A stretch of 64,000 nt of DNA from Paralvinella palmiformis (lineage: Eukaryota; Annelida; Polychaeta; Terebellida; Alvinellidae): contig JAODUP010000713.1 in assembly GCA_025642065.1 (NCBI GenBank), positions 69,501 through 133,500 of the forward strand, in the 5' to 3' direction. Below the pieces are notes generated by a model. That model worked only from the letters and a program-made list of their open reading frames with translations. It was not told the origin of the DNA and made no database searches. Both the position numbers and the translations under genes were made by a program. Below, piece after piece: positions 13,201 to 25,289 of this stretch. The stretch's first letter is position 1; the number at the start of each line of letters is the position of its first letter.

Positions 13201-16200
13201 TCATAATTTATTAATAATAACATCATCCAAAATGCGTATCCACAGTTCACTATGGATTTAAGAACTAAACATTTATCTGTTATAAAAATATCTGTGGCCA
13301 AATAATGATGAAAACTTATAAGTACGTTTATTGTCTTTGTTGGAAATTGGTATGGTAGGATGTGATTTGAATCCTCAAATCCTAAAGTAAAGGGAAACTG
13401 GGAATTAATATTTTTAGTGTGTAATTTATCATAGAAGGATTAAATCATCTGGATTTCCCTCATTGATATATCCAGCAACAATAATAACTGACATTCATAT
13501 TATTATTATTATTAACATTAATCAATGTTTGGTTAAAAAAGAAATTAATTGCAGCAAAAATTAGTATGATTCATATGGCTTCCTCAAGACCCTGGAATTA
13601 ATTTTGATAAAAAATATCCATAAAAATGTCCTTAAATTTTTAGAAAATATTTGTCATTGAAAGCCTGAATGGAATTAGATTATTTTTCTGGAAAACTTAC
13701 CCATTTTGCATAAAATAGATGATAGAGATGGGCAGTATTTACTTAACATAGTTGTGTATATGGACATTCCCATAGTACAGTGGTTATGGGAATGTATAGC
13801 ATTGCACTATACAACTTCAGATCTGGCTTTTAACAAAATCCTGTCAGCTTCTTAACTGAGGAATTGTCCCCAGGGCTCTGTACTATTTATGTGGTCGTAA
13901 AACATCAATCAATCATCTATGTTATTGATGTGGTCAGCACCAAGGTCTAAACAAACTACTAAATCATTTGCTAACTGACTCAATCAGAATTGTTTGTTGA
14001 ATTGTAGTGAGGAAGATGGTGAGGATGACAGCGAAGAGGAAGATGATTATTCACGGGGTGTTAGAACATTCTTGAGGAATGCCCACAGGAGGCGTCATGA
14101 CATAAATTCAGCTAAGGAGCCTCTGACTATGAAACATATAGGCATTGAACACAGGATAGTTGGAGTTGCAACATATGAAAAGACCTACTGGTAGATTGAA
14201 AGATGGTCATTTGTTTGGTTTTTAAAACTTTTTTTAGAAAACAGATTTAAGGAAAAATATGAAAAAAAAAGAATCACAAATTCCAATTGTTTTAAAAATT
14301 TCAAAAAAAAAACCCAATAATTTTCAGAAAAAACCTATTAATTTTCAATATTTTAGTGATTGCTTACAAATTTATTAAAGCTTTCTTTTAACTTATTTAA
14401 AACCATTCAGTTTGACACTGATCATTTCATCTCTCTCTTTCTACACCAGCAAGCCAGGAGAGAAAATAATTCATCTCACACTGATAACAGTGAGAAAGAA
14501 GTTTAGAAAAGCTGGAATTGGCAAATACCTGCTCTTTGTAAGCATTACAACAGCCTATGGTCATTATGTGACTGTACGCATGTTTATTATGAGTGTTTTA
14601 TAATTATATCACTTAAGCAATTCTGCATCATTAATTCATAAGTAAATCTCAAATACTATTAAGACAAAGAGTTATCCCACTAAAAATGAAATACCTGAAG
14701 AGGCTGTTGCAGGTGCAGTTCTGTTTTATTATAGATGTCATTTCTCGTGTTGTGTTTTGTTTCTAGCAAATAAGAGACATGTCCATTGTAGGACACTACG
14801 ATGCTGTAGTCGTCCATGCCGATAATTCTGCCTTGGAATTCTTCCAGCGATATGGCTTCACTGATGACATCATACTCAACAGCAGATGGAGGTTTGTAAT
14901 TAATGCATCATTGTTTGTGGTGCTTATTAATCATGGAAGAAGAGATGCTGTTGGTATTTGGGCAGTTCCCTTTACAATAACAGTACTTCCATATCTTACA
15001 AAAGTAGGATGTTAGAGCTTTACACCATACAAAAAAAAATAAACAGGTCAATGGAAACCCATTTATGTGTTAAAGATTGGTTTTATAGCCTGACTATTTG
15101 TTACTACTACTAGTACTAGGTGGCAGACTCTAAAGAAAGCACCAAGAGCTGAAACCTCAACCTTCTTTTGTTATATGTAACAAATTTATTGCTATATATA
15201 TTTTAATTTACATTTCAAATTCAAGATAAATTAATTAAAACGATGTCTAATTAGAAAGTGTTAAGAATATTCTGCTATTTTGTGTGAGTCTGTGTGTGGT
15301 GTCATTCTTAGTATTATTCCAAATGTATTATGCCGGTAGCACCTTTTCCTCACATTTATGGTTTACAAATATACAGAATATATATAAAATATTATTAATG
15401 AGCCAACAAGATTTGGTATTAAAAATTGAAACATCTGACAGAAATATATCTCATTTTCAGTGACTTAGCCGAACAATATACGAACTGCACATTGATGTGT
15501 TACTTGCCACCATTTACTAGTAAGTTATAAAAGACATTATGGACCTCTTTTTTAGTGTACTCCACAACATTATGTGCCACTTGAGGTCTGATTGTTGTAA
15601 ACAAATGATGGTTAAAAGTAGGGGCTTTTGGATTTTAAAATTTGATTAGCAAAGGGTTTTCAAAAATTTTTTTAATTTTAGTAGGATTTTTCATTTTAAT
15701 TTCTTTAAAAGACAACCCATCCAAGAATAGAACTAAACAGTTACCATTCAGTCATTCACTTTTATTTTACATTTAATATATATTATTCCATGTCATTTTA
15801 ACATTTTAAGTTTATATGTCTTGTATTGTAAAGTACTTTTGAATATGATATAGTTTATGAAAAGAGTGCTATATAAATATGGTATATAATAATAATAATA
15901 ATAATCTGTGAACAAAAGTAAATTTGAATATGAGAAAAAACTAATGAAAGAAATATTTCCTAAAAGATAATACCTTAAGATAGGTTTAAAAAAAATACAT
16001 TTGATGGCTTGATTTTCACAGATATAATAAAATTAGAAAAAATTATGATTACAGTGACTGTCCTGTATTTTTTCTAATTATCTTTCATGTTCTTCTATCA
16101 TAAAAATCACCAAGGAATTTATCGTTTTCCATAGAAATTTTTCTTTAATATTTATGATTGTTATACAGATAAAATCCTCTCAGATCATTCCATACCAGAA

Positions 16201-17967
16201 CTGGACATTATTGCGATGGATAATGAAATCAAGAAATGGTTAGTTTTGCAGATTTTGTGTCAATTTGATTAAAAATGTACTGATATAATTTGAAATTAAT
16301 GTTTGTGGAAAACAGCATTGAGATTTGATGATGTTGAGACTGTTGTTGATCAACCTATGTTTTTTCTTGCAAGTAACGATAAACAATAACATAATGTTTA
16401 TGGTATCCTTTGAAAAGTTTAGGCTATACAAGATGATGGTCGTATTTTATCATGGTGCATCATTTTGTGTTATTTTGTTTTGTAGGAGAGAAAAAAGTTT
16501 GGAAGCTTACAGATCTGAGATAACATGTGTGAGCAGGATGCGGCATGAGGTTGTACATCTCAGGGCACTAGTTAGTTCCCAGCAAGATCTAATTACCATC
16601 CTTACTGAAAACAATGAAAAGTTGAGACATGAGAAATTTTTAATTGGTAATTATTTTCTCAAAATATACATACTTCAGCACCATTTTTGTTAAAATAATT
16701 ATTATATAATAGCTCTAGTACACCATTAATGTTTTGTGAGTTAATCTGAAAGACAGAAAAATTAAGCAGGAGAGAGTATGATTGATATGGACTAAATGCG
16801 ATCATTTGGAACAAATATGTGCATTTGAGCAGAAACACACCTTTATTATACAAAAATGATTTCAGATGGAAATGACGATAGATGGAAAATTAAAGATTTA
16901 TTTAATGATTATGTTAATAATAATAATAATAATACCTTTTGAACAACCAGATTTGTCATCTTATCAGTAGCTGAGTCACTACTAGTCTAACTAGACCTGC
17001 TAACAGTAGTTAAATATTAGACTCTGATATTGTGCATTGCAGAGAAGGAATTCCTCGAATATCGATTAACCACAACAAAAGAAGCTTTTACCACAGGATA
17101 CTCAGATGGTTAGTATTGCTGATGCTGAACTAAAAGTTTGTTCAGTGAATCTTGTTTACTGTAGATGTGTTATTTTGTTGTTGGCATTTTTTTGCAGCTG
17201 GCAGAACCAAAACCAATTCATGGGTTTTATGTTTTGCGGTATTAGCAAGTCTGAAAATATTTTTTTGTGATAATTTGATAAATATAATTCAAGTTTCTTC
17301 CCAACAATCATAAATGCTTGACTCAACATCTGGTGAATATAAAGACAAGCATTAAATTAACATTTATATTCAACTGCCACTGGAGCCTAACATGGCCTAA
17401 CATTATGCAAGATGCCCTCTATAATGGCCCTTCTGTAACTTGACCGAAACCTAGAGTCTCTGACCCATTCATGACCCCTACCAGGAACAATTTGGCAATT
17501 TGCAGAAGCTAACAGTGTTGTATTCTGCATTTGATTAACTAACACAGGTTGGCAAATGCGTGACCAAGCAAAACACTTACCCATATGGATTACAATTTAG
17601 TTTCAGTATTAATTGCTGCATTGTCATAGCATCAGCTATTGGCATGTTTAAAGTCAACAGGATGATTTGAACCTGTTATCTTAAGATAGGTTCTTAATTT
17701 TGATCTCAGAACAGGTATTCAGGACCTGTCTTATTTTTGATACCATTAAACTGCTGGTATACTAAGTGCAATGGTGACTGTAAGGCTGCATATAAACATT
17801 TGTGCAAGAGAACTGAATTTATATGAATCTAGATTTGAATATTAATTGCTGTGAATTTAAATGGAATCTCAATGTGGAACCATTTTAATGCCTAAATATG
17901 GCTAAGTTCCGTCATTTGATAGATGACACTGTTATGCTCCAAAACACATGTACACCATTCACACACC

Positions 17968-18005
<38 letters not shown>

Positions 18006-19485
18006 ATTGTGCAAATATTTACAATTCAGTCACTGTGATAAAATTTACAGGTACGTGCACTATATTTACCTTGTTAAATGAAAAATATCAGCATTTACAA
18101 AGAAGTTTAGCAATGCCATAATACCAACAAGAATCCCATTTTGGATCATGGCATCTTTGTCTATTGCCACATTAGGATGGCTATATTGTCTGGAATTAAT
18201 ACTCATGAAATGGTTTTGGCAGTGCTGACCACAAAATGACAACCCACAGATAATAATATATTTATAGTAATACTTATTAACTAGGTAGCTTATTTTACTT
18301 GGGAAAGGAGGGTGGTTATGTAATGCAGCAAATTTCTAGTTTATTAAGCCATTGGCTGGACCTTTCATTGTAATCATGTCATAACTTTAAAGGGATAGTC
18401 GACCTTCATTTCAAATTTTCAGGACTAATACAGCTATACTCACAAATATCATACATAATGTCAAAATGTGTAAATGATCACCCACATATTAAATAATCCA
18501 GTTCAAAGTGCTGATTAATCGACTTTTAATGGTCTGTGGGCACCGCCATTTTGACGTCACTTCAGCATATCCGGTTGACTTGAAGTCTGTAGAGCCTGTA
18601 CAATAGCATGTAAAGTGTGAGCAAAGAATTATTCCAGAAATAAATGGCATTCCATCATGAATGATATACAACCATATCAGTTTGAGCCAGAAGGAACCTT
18701 ACAGGAAGAAGATGATTCAGAATGACTCAGAAATTAATGCTCAAGAGAAACTATAATCTGCGTCAGTCCAGAGTGCCCGTGTGATGTCAGAGCATTTCAA
18801 TTTTAGCATTCACACCTTCAAATCTTGTTTCCGGTGCAGTTGTATTGTTGGCCCTCCACTAATTTAGATTATTTCCCATATCTATGATATCAGATATAAT
18901 TCATGATTATTATTGTGGAATTTTTGGTTACTGTTCTAAGCATTACATATTTTTTAAATGTTTTCTGAAGGTGGACTCTTCCTTTAAGTAGGCTCTGAAT
19001 GAACAATGAACACTATTGCTTTTATAGGCATAACCTTTCAATGTGTAAAATTATAATTCAGTATGTGTGTGTGTGTGTGTGTTACATGTGAATATTTATG
19101 AATATTTACTTACAGATGATGATGAAATCCCAGGTGAAAAATTGATTAGGGAACTTGAGAGAGAAGTCAGTAGGACCAAATTAACTTTGTCCACTTCACG
19201 TAAAAAAGGTAACCCTCTCAATGTTACAGAAACAGTTCTTATTCATCTTAAGTTAAAATCTTGATGTAAACCTGATGTCATTTAAGAATCTTAACTTATA
19301 TTGAGTTTACAATAATTTGTTATCCTTTTTACACTACTTACCACAATGGCCTGTAAATCTATTATCAGTAGCACAAATGATTTTTATTCTGTTTGAATAA
19401 TCATTAAATATCTTCTATTTTATCTGCAAATATTTCTAAATATTTGTAATGAGAAGTCAGGGAAAAATAAAACAGACTTATAAAA

Positions 19486-19518
<33 letters not shown>

Positions 19519-19520
19519 CT

Positions 19521-19564
<44 letters not shown>

Positions 19565-22500
19565 ATAGTATCAATTTAATAAATGAGACTTATGGTATGT
19601 TCAAAAGAAGGTTTTCCAATAGTACAATTGATGACACACAGAAAATCTCTAGGATAAGTTTTTAGATCCAAGAGTGATCTATGTCTGTGGGATGTTTTAT
19701 CTGATAATTTCACTTCCCTTGGAGAGCTTCTTCTCTAGACCATGTGTACAAGATCATGCAAAACATTTTAAATCAATGTCTAAACTCATCAACATTAGAA
19801 ATATTATAGCAAACCTTATACAATATATTTTAATAAAAAGTAATGATCCTTTCCTAGTCATAGTCAACTATCTAGGACCTGTCCAATGTACATGACCAGT
19901 GTGTTAGAATTACTCCTGCGCAGTGTTAGATTTTTCATGTTAGTATGATAAACTGATTGCCTGCTGCAATTATTTAGTAAAACTGTAGGTTAATTGTATT
20001 TTTGGACTGAAATGGCAAGAAATACAAATGAAAGTAATTCATTTACATCCAAAATGGCTACTGTTGATCCATTGACAAAACAAACGAATATGCCTATGTT
20101 TTGGCCATAGTTGGTGATAAATAAAAATGTACTAAAATTTTGAAAATTGTATTTTGTTGATATATTATAAATTACTTATATCTGAAAAGGTGGGAAAATG
20201 TAACATCACAAAAATTAAGTATACAGTTGGCAACAATAAAGATTTTCACAATTGTTGTGGTGGTGAAAGCCTTAATATGCACTTCTTACAATTCCAGATG
20301 TTAACTAATTAGGCTATATAAGTTTATTTTGTATATAATTATTTTAAAATAATATTTTATTCACTGTTTCCTTATATCTGGGAAATTGATATAGATTAGT
20401 GGAGAACAATTTTAGAATGAACTTTTTTCAGATATTCACAAAGTTGGTAGATAATAATAATGTATATTTAATAAAGCACCCTTACTAGCAAGAACCATTT
20501 AATGGTGCTCTACAGGGATATCCCAAATAGCTTGTATGTAAGAACCTAATAAGAGATTTGAATGATAATCATTATTTACCATAAAGATGATAAAAGCAAC
20601 TTTGAAAATGTGAGTTTTCAGAACAGGTAATAAACCTGTCAAGAGATGATGGATTTCTAATGTCCACCATAAAGTACGACTGGACCACTAAATTCACAAT
20701 CGTCATACGACTCGAGTTGAGACCCCAGTGCCTGAAATAATATCTGACTGGATGACCGGTGATTTCAGGATGACTTCGAATGTTTGATTGATTCTTTATC
20801 ACTAATAGGTGAACCCAATTATTTGCTGAATCAGGGATCAGCAGATGAACCATACGATCATGGTAAAGATACACAAGAATTTTATAAAGTAACTCATGAT
20901 TTTGATGAAGCCTTGAAAGTGGACAACCTACAAACGAGCCAGTATCAGGTGCAGATGGTTTCCAAGGTAGGTTTCTGTCTCAGAATATGAGACTGAAATA
21001 TATTCCTTGACATGTTTTTTCTTCTAATGTAGTACACCAACTTTGGTTTGGATAAATATTTACTTTTCAGATGTTACATATATTCTATAATTCTTCATCT
21101 GCCTCCCAGTTTTCATGCAGAACAATAATTAATTTATAACTAATGTAGATGTGTGCTTCTTTCATTTTCTATTTTCAGGCCATATTACCAGCCAGTTACA
21201 CTGAGAGTTATAGATCCAGATTGTCATCTTTAAATGATCCAACCTTTGTCACCCGTCTTTACTTCTGTGGCAGCCTCAAGAAGCCTGATCGATTGCCTGA
21301 GATATTGCATAATGGTTTTTCGGAACAAGGTTTGTTGTGAAACATTTCCCACAGGCATATACATCTAATTATATTATTGCACTAGATAAAGTACTCACTC
21401 TTGAGTTGGGGAACTTGAGTTCAGTTCCAGTCAGAGAGTTAACATCTTTCAGACCAGTTCAGAGATTAATTCCTTTGTTCATAACATCACAGTTGGTTTA
21501 TCATGTAAATAGTACTATCATCTGACCTAAATTAAAACGTCAGGTACTTTCTGATGGTGCAAAATGCTCAATACATTTATTAATCTCCTATGAGTGACTG
21601 GGAAAATGTAGTGTCAGCTATTTATCAGATAAGAACCATACTGAAAATAAGTGCTTATACTTTCTGATGTAATCCCCATTTTCTAAAGATAGATGAAAAG
21701 AACATTCGGTTAAATAAATCTTATTTACCAGTCAAATCTTTGCACTCTAATGTACGGGCATACTTTATGTCACTCCCCAGATATGATCCATGGTGAATAT
21801 GGTCGAGGGTTATACTTCTCCAAATATCCTTTAAAGGCAGCACTTTACGCACCAGTAAGTATAATATAAACCAAACCATGGTCAATTTGCTGCACACTGA
21901 ACACCAGATTACAGATCCACTTCTGTTAAAATGCTCTATGTACATTTCCCAGGTTTGCATGAAGAACGGGAATCTGATTTTTAATTGTATCAATATTATC
22001 TCTGCAGCTTGGCTCGCTCATACTAACCGAGGTGGCATTGGGAACAACAGAAACAGTAGTCACAAAAGACAGGGCGCGGACATCACCCTCCAAATACTCT
22101 GATTCAATTATTGTAAGAAACAGCAAGATTTGATTATTATTCGTTATTTTATGTTTAAAAATGCTAGTGCTACTGAATTAAATGCTGGTGCTTCTGAATT
22201 AAATTTTTTATCTGAAATTCGCTGACATAGATTATTGGCCACCAAATATTTGACTGATTTTCTTGGGCTCAATAGTTGATAGAATCTTGAATGAATAGCT
22301 ATCTCAACATAGTGAATTGCTGTGGACTACACAGTTCTAGCTGGCAGGAAGAATTAGAAATATCCACCAGTGTCATATTAAGATGACAAAAAAATTAAAG
22401 AATGATAATTAATCAATCACTAATGACCATTCCCATTTTACAGATGCCATATCAATTCAGTGATGAGACTAATTCTCACAGTAAAATCTAATTTCAGACA

Positions 22501-22662
22501 CCGGGGAGGCATTGTTCAGACGATGATGATCAGCTGCTTTGTCAGGAGTATGTTGTATTTGATATCTACCAGACACTACCTCTGTATCTGATCTCCTACT
22601 CACCAACTGAATCTCGTACAGTGCCGCAGTCACCCAGCAGTGCCAAACCCAAGTCTCTGTGA
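3367..22662 (+). CDS. GNAT acetyltransferase / PARP-like ADP-ribosyltransferase fusion protein (16 exons, 677 aa)
   Basis: Coding exons: 3367-3603, 10464-10599, 10748-10910, 14008-14190, 14450-14537, 14767-14891, 15461-15519, 16169-16238, 16486-16646, 17043-17108, 19116-19208, 20809-20966, 21179-21329, 21781-21854, 22008-22112, 22498-22662. All introns are GT-AG, phases agree throughout, and the sum is 2034 nt. Residues 1-215 are unrecognised and become acidic (SEEDGEDDSEEEDD). Residues about 219-330 look like a GNAT domain: an HLTLITV strand, the acetyl-CoA pyrophosphate loop RKAGIG (259-264) and a motif-B-like ALEFFQRYGF ending at F300. Residues about 350-460 are predicted coiled coil (LRALVSSQQDL, NNEKLRHEK). 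Residues about 535-660 resemble a PARP catalytic domain: RLYFCGSLKK (Cys543 at the usual His), YGRGLYFS (Tyr575) and QEYVVFD (Glu640). From family knowledge this would pair protein or small-molecule acetylation with ADP-ribosylation; substrates and activity are unknown. The in-frame ATG at 3367 is the first in the exon. I recognise the domains, not the gene. Confidence 0.8.
5081..5404. mobile_element. Miniature inverted-repeat element with TA target duplication
   Basis: The 324-bp element is flanked by TA at 5079-5080 and 5405-5406. Its ends are imperfect inverted repeats: GGGGAGAAGTGGGGTGG on the left and, read inward from the right, GGAGAAGTGGGGAGG. A TA target fits Tc1/mariner-type transposition. 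A similar motif (AGGGGAGATATGCCC, GTGGGGTGGGGAG) at 26163-26200 may be a fragment of a relative. It has no coding capacity. Confidence 0.55.
6305..7659. mobile_element. Non-autonomous hAT-type element, copy 1, with nested repeat DNA
   Basis: The ends are perfect 18-bp inverted repeats: CAGACATGGGGTCAATTC at 6305 and its complement ending at 7659. An exact 8-bp target duplication TTAATGAC (6297-6304 and 7660-7667) flanks it. Eight-base duplications and CA-starting ends fit the hAT superfamily. It sits inside the LINE: the host RT frame continues across the duplicated site (YVND, then a segment leading to FADD). The right part shares a 37-bp block, containing a perfect 21-nt palindrome at about 7511-7531, with copy 2 at 32476-32747. 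The interior (about 6375-7372) is a composite of two near-identical ~140-bp blocks, two inverted copies of a ~42-bp sequence (6640 and 7175) and three (TA)n tracts, probably from a later insertion. Confidence 0.85.
8513..9260. mobile_element. Non-autonomous pogo/Tigger-like DNA transposon, copy 1
   Basis: The 748-bp element is bounded by TA on both sides (8511-8512 and 9261-9262). The right end, read inward, is CAGTGAGAATCTGTTAATCC and the left end is CGATGAGAATCCGTTAATCC. Such CAGT...AATCCG termini with TA targets are typical of pogo/Tigger elements. A second copy in the opposite orientation lies at 59737-60355 and aligns along nearly its whole length. I see no transposase frame. Confidence 0.75.
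9851..9906. repeat. Two adjacent near-perfect hairpins
   Basis: 9851-9879 is a perfect 12-bp stem (GTTCAAAGACTA) with a 5-nt loop. It is followed directly by 9880-9906, a nearly perfect palindrome starting AATTAAGATTATA. Together they could extrude as a double cruciform. They lie in the first intron of the GNAT-PARP gene, 590 bases after the Tigger-like element and outside its ends. Confidence 0.6.
10748..12950 (+). CDS. Alternative 3' end of the GNAT-PARP gene (predicted 224-aa short isoform)
   Basis: After the exon 10748-10910 (phase 2) two further exons can be read in frame. The first is 11691-11757, ending at a GTATTT donor. The second is 12879-12950, preceded by TATTACAG and ending in TGA, with a polyadenylation signal AATAAA at 13141. 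They add RFRPRFRHNGF and then LPFRHVEHYSN to the shared N-terminus, giving 675 nt or 224 residues with neither the GNAT nor the PARP domain. The exon at 14008 also needs a phase-2 donor and would open with TGA if joined to 11757. So the long form must skip both these exons. The two outcomes look mutually exclusive. Coding-like composition and correct splice sites support the exons, but transcription is not shown. Alternatively they could be two overlapping genes. Confidence 0.5.
11901..12090 (+). mobile_element. tRNA-derived SINE, family A, plus strand
   Basis: A tRNA-like head (box A region AGTCTAGTTGGTAGTG, decayed box B GAGTTAAAATCT) is followed by a body ending GTGCACAAAAGTAGCC and AATCATCATC. 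The sequence aligns over its full ~185 bp with the minus-strand copies at 28943-29094 and 34161-34340. It lies in an intron of the GNAT-PARP gene between the two short-isoform exons. Confidence 0.75.
13141..13146 (+). terminator. Polyadenylation signal for the short isoform
   Basis: AATAAA lies 191 bases after the TGA at 12948-12950 and inside the intron of the long form. Confidence 0.4.
13745..13920 (+). mobile_element. Probable SINE
   Basis: A tRNA-like segment (AGTACAGTGGTTATGGGAAT) is followed by a body ending in GTGGTCGTAAAACATCAATC, a tail type common in tRNA-derived SINEs. No second full copy is certain in the window, although a similar tail occurs near 24412-24433. Confidence 0.4.
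17969..18004. repeat. (TA)n microsatellite
   Basis: An alternating TA tract with one interruption, inside an intron of the GNAT-PARP gene. Comparable intronic (TA)n tracts lie at about 6437-6482, 7117-7163, 7217-7243 and 19488-19561. Confidence 0.9.
18391..18983. mobile_element. TTAA-flanked miniature element, copy 1 (piggyBac-type MITE)
   Basis: This 593-bp segment lies between TTAA at 18387-18390 and TTAA at 18984-18987. The ends are inverted repeats: AGGGATAGTCGACCTTCA on the left and, read inward, AGGAAGAGTCCACCTTCA on the right. A TTAA target is the signature of piggyBac-like transposition. A second, shorter member lies at 27864-28192 in a BTF3 intron. No coding capacity is visible. Confidence 0.75.
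20560..20775. repeat. Unclassified dispersed repeat, copy 1
   Basis: This segment matches 52693-52860 in the same orientation. Shared landmarks in the same order are GAGTTTT(T/C)AGAACAG, a CACTAAAT stretch, GTCATA(T/C)GACT(T/C)GAG and TGGATGACC. It lies directly upstream of the GNAT-PARP exon at 20809. I cannot assign it to a family. Confidence 0.5.
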
Positions 22663-22830
22663 TCATTTGGCCATTGAACCATAATCAGGATAGTGAGACA
22701 GGGTATAAATGAATCCTCCTGTGGGGGGAAAAGGATATTTACGTATACAGTACAGTATTCTTCTTGAGTTCTGATCTGAGGGTGTGTGATCATTATAGAT
22801 TCAGACACACATCCATATTGCACACACACT

Positions 22831-22836
22831 AATAAA
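22831..22836 (+). terminator. Polyadenylation signal of the GNAT-PARP gene
   Basis: AATAAA lies about 170 bases after the stop codon. A further AATAAA lies near 23757 and could serve a longer 3' UTR. Confidence 0.45.
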
Positions 22837-25289
22837 AACGCAAGAACATGCATATTGATTTTATACAGTATGATCACTGTGGACCAATTAACTGCTTTTT
22901 TGGCATATCTGCACCAATAATATTGAAATGTTTGACATTGTTATAATAATTGTTCAGTTTTAACAGTTCTGGTTCTTTGTTATTTTTATTAATCATGAAT
23001 TGCAAGCTGGGGGTAAATTCTGTGGATTTGTTGACTTACCCGAATCATCATGTGTGCTACAAGATAAATGTGGCCGTTATAAAAAAAATTATCCAAATAA
23101 ATGTACATTGGGTATTAGCTGAAGTTGCCGAAAAGATATTTGTGATGAATGGTGCCGAGATCATTATGTAACGGACATCTGATGTTTACTATTGCCAAAA
23201 TTTATTTACTCTGATATACATTGGCATGCAGGCATGCCCACCAGAAAGAATTTTGTGATTAATGAAAAATTCAACTAAATGAAGTATTGACACGAGTGAA
23301 ATTTTCTAGGGCAGCACTGGTATATAATGGTCTGTGAAGCTGATATTCGTCATTAACGGTCACTCATTATTTGCTTTGTTCATTTGTTGAAAATGTTTTT
23401 ATGATGATCTTTGCTTGTGCTGTGCGACACAACGCAGTTAGATTATACAGTAGGGTTTTATTAGATTACACCAAAACAGGAATGAAATATTATATATGCT
23501 AAAAAAGTAGATTGTTAAGATGGTGTTAGATTGTATTTCTCAAAATAGTACTTTGTCAGGGACATATTTAATTATATTTTCCGAGACTGACAAGACCTCA
23601 TTAATTAGAATATAGGTAACTAGATGGGTGCTATCAGTATTTTGAAAGTTTGTTGGTTTTTTATCTTGCCATATTATTGCATACATTTGATCAACATTAG
23701 GACTGTACATTCTCTGTATATGTGATTTGTGGTGTTGTTGTCCATCAGAGGTGTTGAATAAAAATGGAAGCTACTAGTTTAGCTGATCACAATCGGAGCC
23801 ATCTGTTTGATAAGAAACTAATAAATCATATTATCAGATACGATTCTAGCATCCAGAATTTAAAACATGAATTCCACTTAAATCAATGCTTATAAAAGAT
23901 TTATTCTATATCATTCTGGAAACATTGCTAATAATTAAAATTAATTATGTAGCTGTCGCAACAACAATTATTACTGCCATATGTTGGAATGGGCAAGTGA
24001 TCGTTGGATTAATTGCAAATATTTCACCACTGATTACATTCAAGTCCTATTAAGCATCCTGCCAGTAAACAGCTGCCACCAGTTGTTATCCTCTGTAATG
24101 AGCCTGGCTTCTTAAAAGTAAATCTGCATATTATAGTAGCAGACTAATCAGACTGAAAACTTTTAGCAAGAACAAAAAGTTCAGTTTTAAGGGGAAAAAA
24201 TCTGGCTTCCCACAGCCAAGGATATATAATTTTCCTGGAAAAAATAACAACTTTTCAAGACGAGGCATAAAAGATTTAAAGGTAATAAATTATGTGTAAA
24301 AAACATAGCAAATATATTCACGTACTGTGGACTTCTGGCATTTTTTTACAGTACAGCCTCTTCCAGGAGTATTTTGACATTTGATTAATGGAATAGATGC
24401 GCGATGCCATTTTTATGTGACTGCAAAACATCAAGTATGCAAAGATCTACAGATCTCTAGGATTTCATTTTACATCAATGAACTAGCACAATGTATGTAC
24501 ATCACAAATCTTATTACACCAAAAACCATGACTACTAAACTTTAGTCATTTTCACTTTTATTAAACATGTTCAATGGAGAAGATATTCATTTCAATAAAG
24601 TCCAAAGAATTCACAATTTATATACATTAATCTTTTAAAGATAGAACTTATCATCAGGCTTGATTTTTAAGTCTGGTAACTCTTGGCTTGTATCTGTGGG
24701 AAAGAGGTAAACCCCTCTGCGGCTAGAACTACAGTATAACTAAACACTGTTTGTGCGTGTGCACATGTGCATGCGTTTGCCCTTCATGTGAATATTTTTT
24801 AAATCCCAATTCATGTAGTATGCTGTAACGTGTGGTGATGTTAATCATGGAGGTGGTAATTTGATATGGCACATCACACACAGAGTAATTTTTCAACCAA
24901 AGCCTTTTGACGTCTTAGTGACTAGGCCTTGCTTTATGAGGATTTTGAAAATTGACCACACAAACAACATGGCCTCGTAAATATTGAGATATTACACATA
25001 TTTGATTGTGTGTGCTTGATCATGATGATATTGATACAATAAATATATGCAGAGTATAAAATCAGGAATTTGAGGGCAGACGTCACAGAGCAATACTGGC
25101 AGTGACAGTCCATTTTTCTAGTTCGCACCTCTTACATGGCCACGAAAGATATTTTCCTTACATTATATCACTTGGGATAAAATCAGTGAAAGAGCAACAC
25201 CATGGTTGGAAAACCTGCACTGTATAATCACTTGTTTTGACAGCTATGTATGCTACTTGTTTGATCTAAGCTCCCAGCTTATGGTGAAT

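Noticed and set aside
20766..20808. Upstream acceptor (GATTTCAG) for the exon at 20809
   Set aside because: With the phase set by the previous exon it reads GGA then TGA. The acceptor at 20807-20808 keeps the frame.
22950..23171. 73-residue frame starting MFSFNSSGSLLFLLIMN
   Set aside because: It has a signal-like start but no splice context, no downstream structure and no recognisable motif. It lies in the 3' flank of the GNAT-PARP gene.
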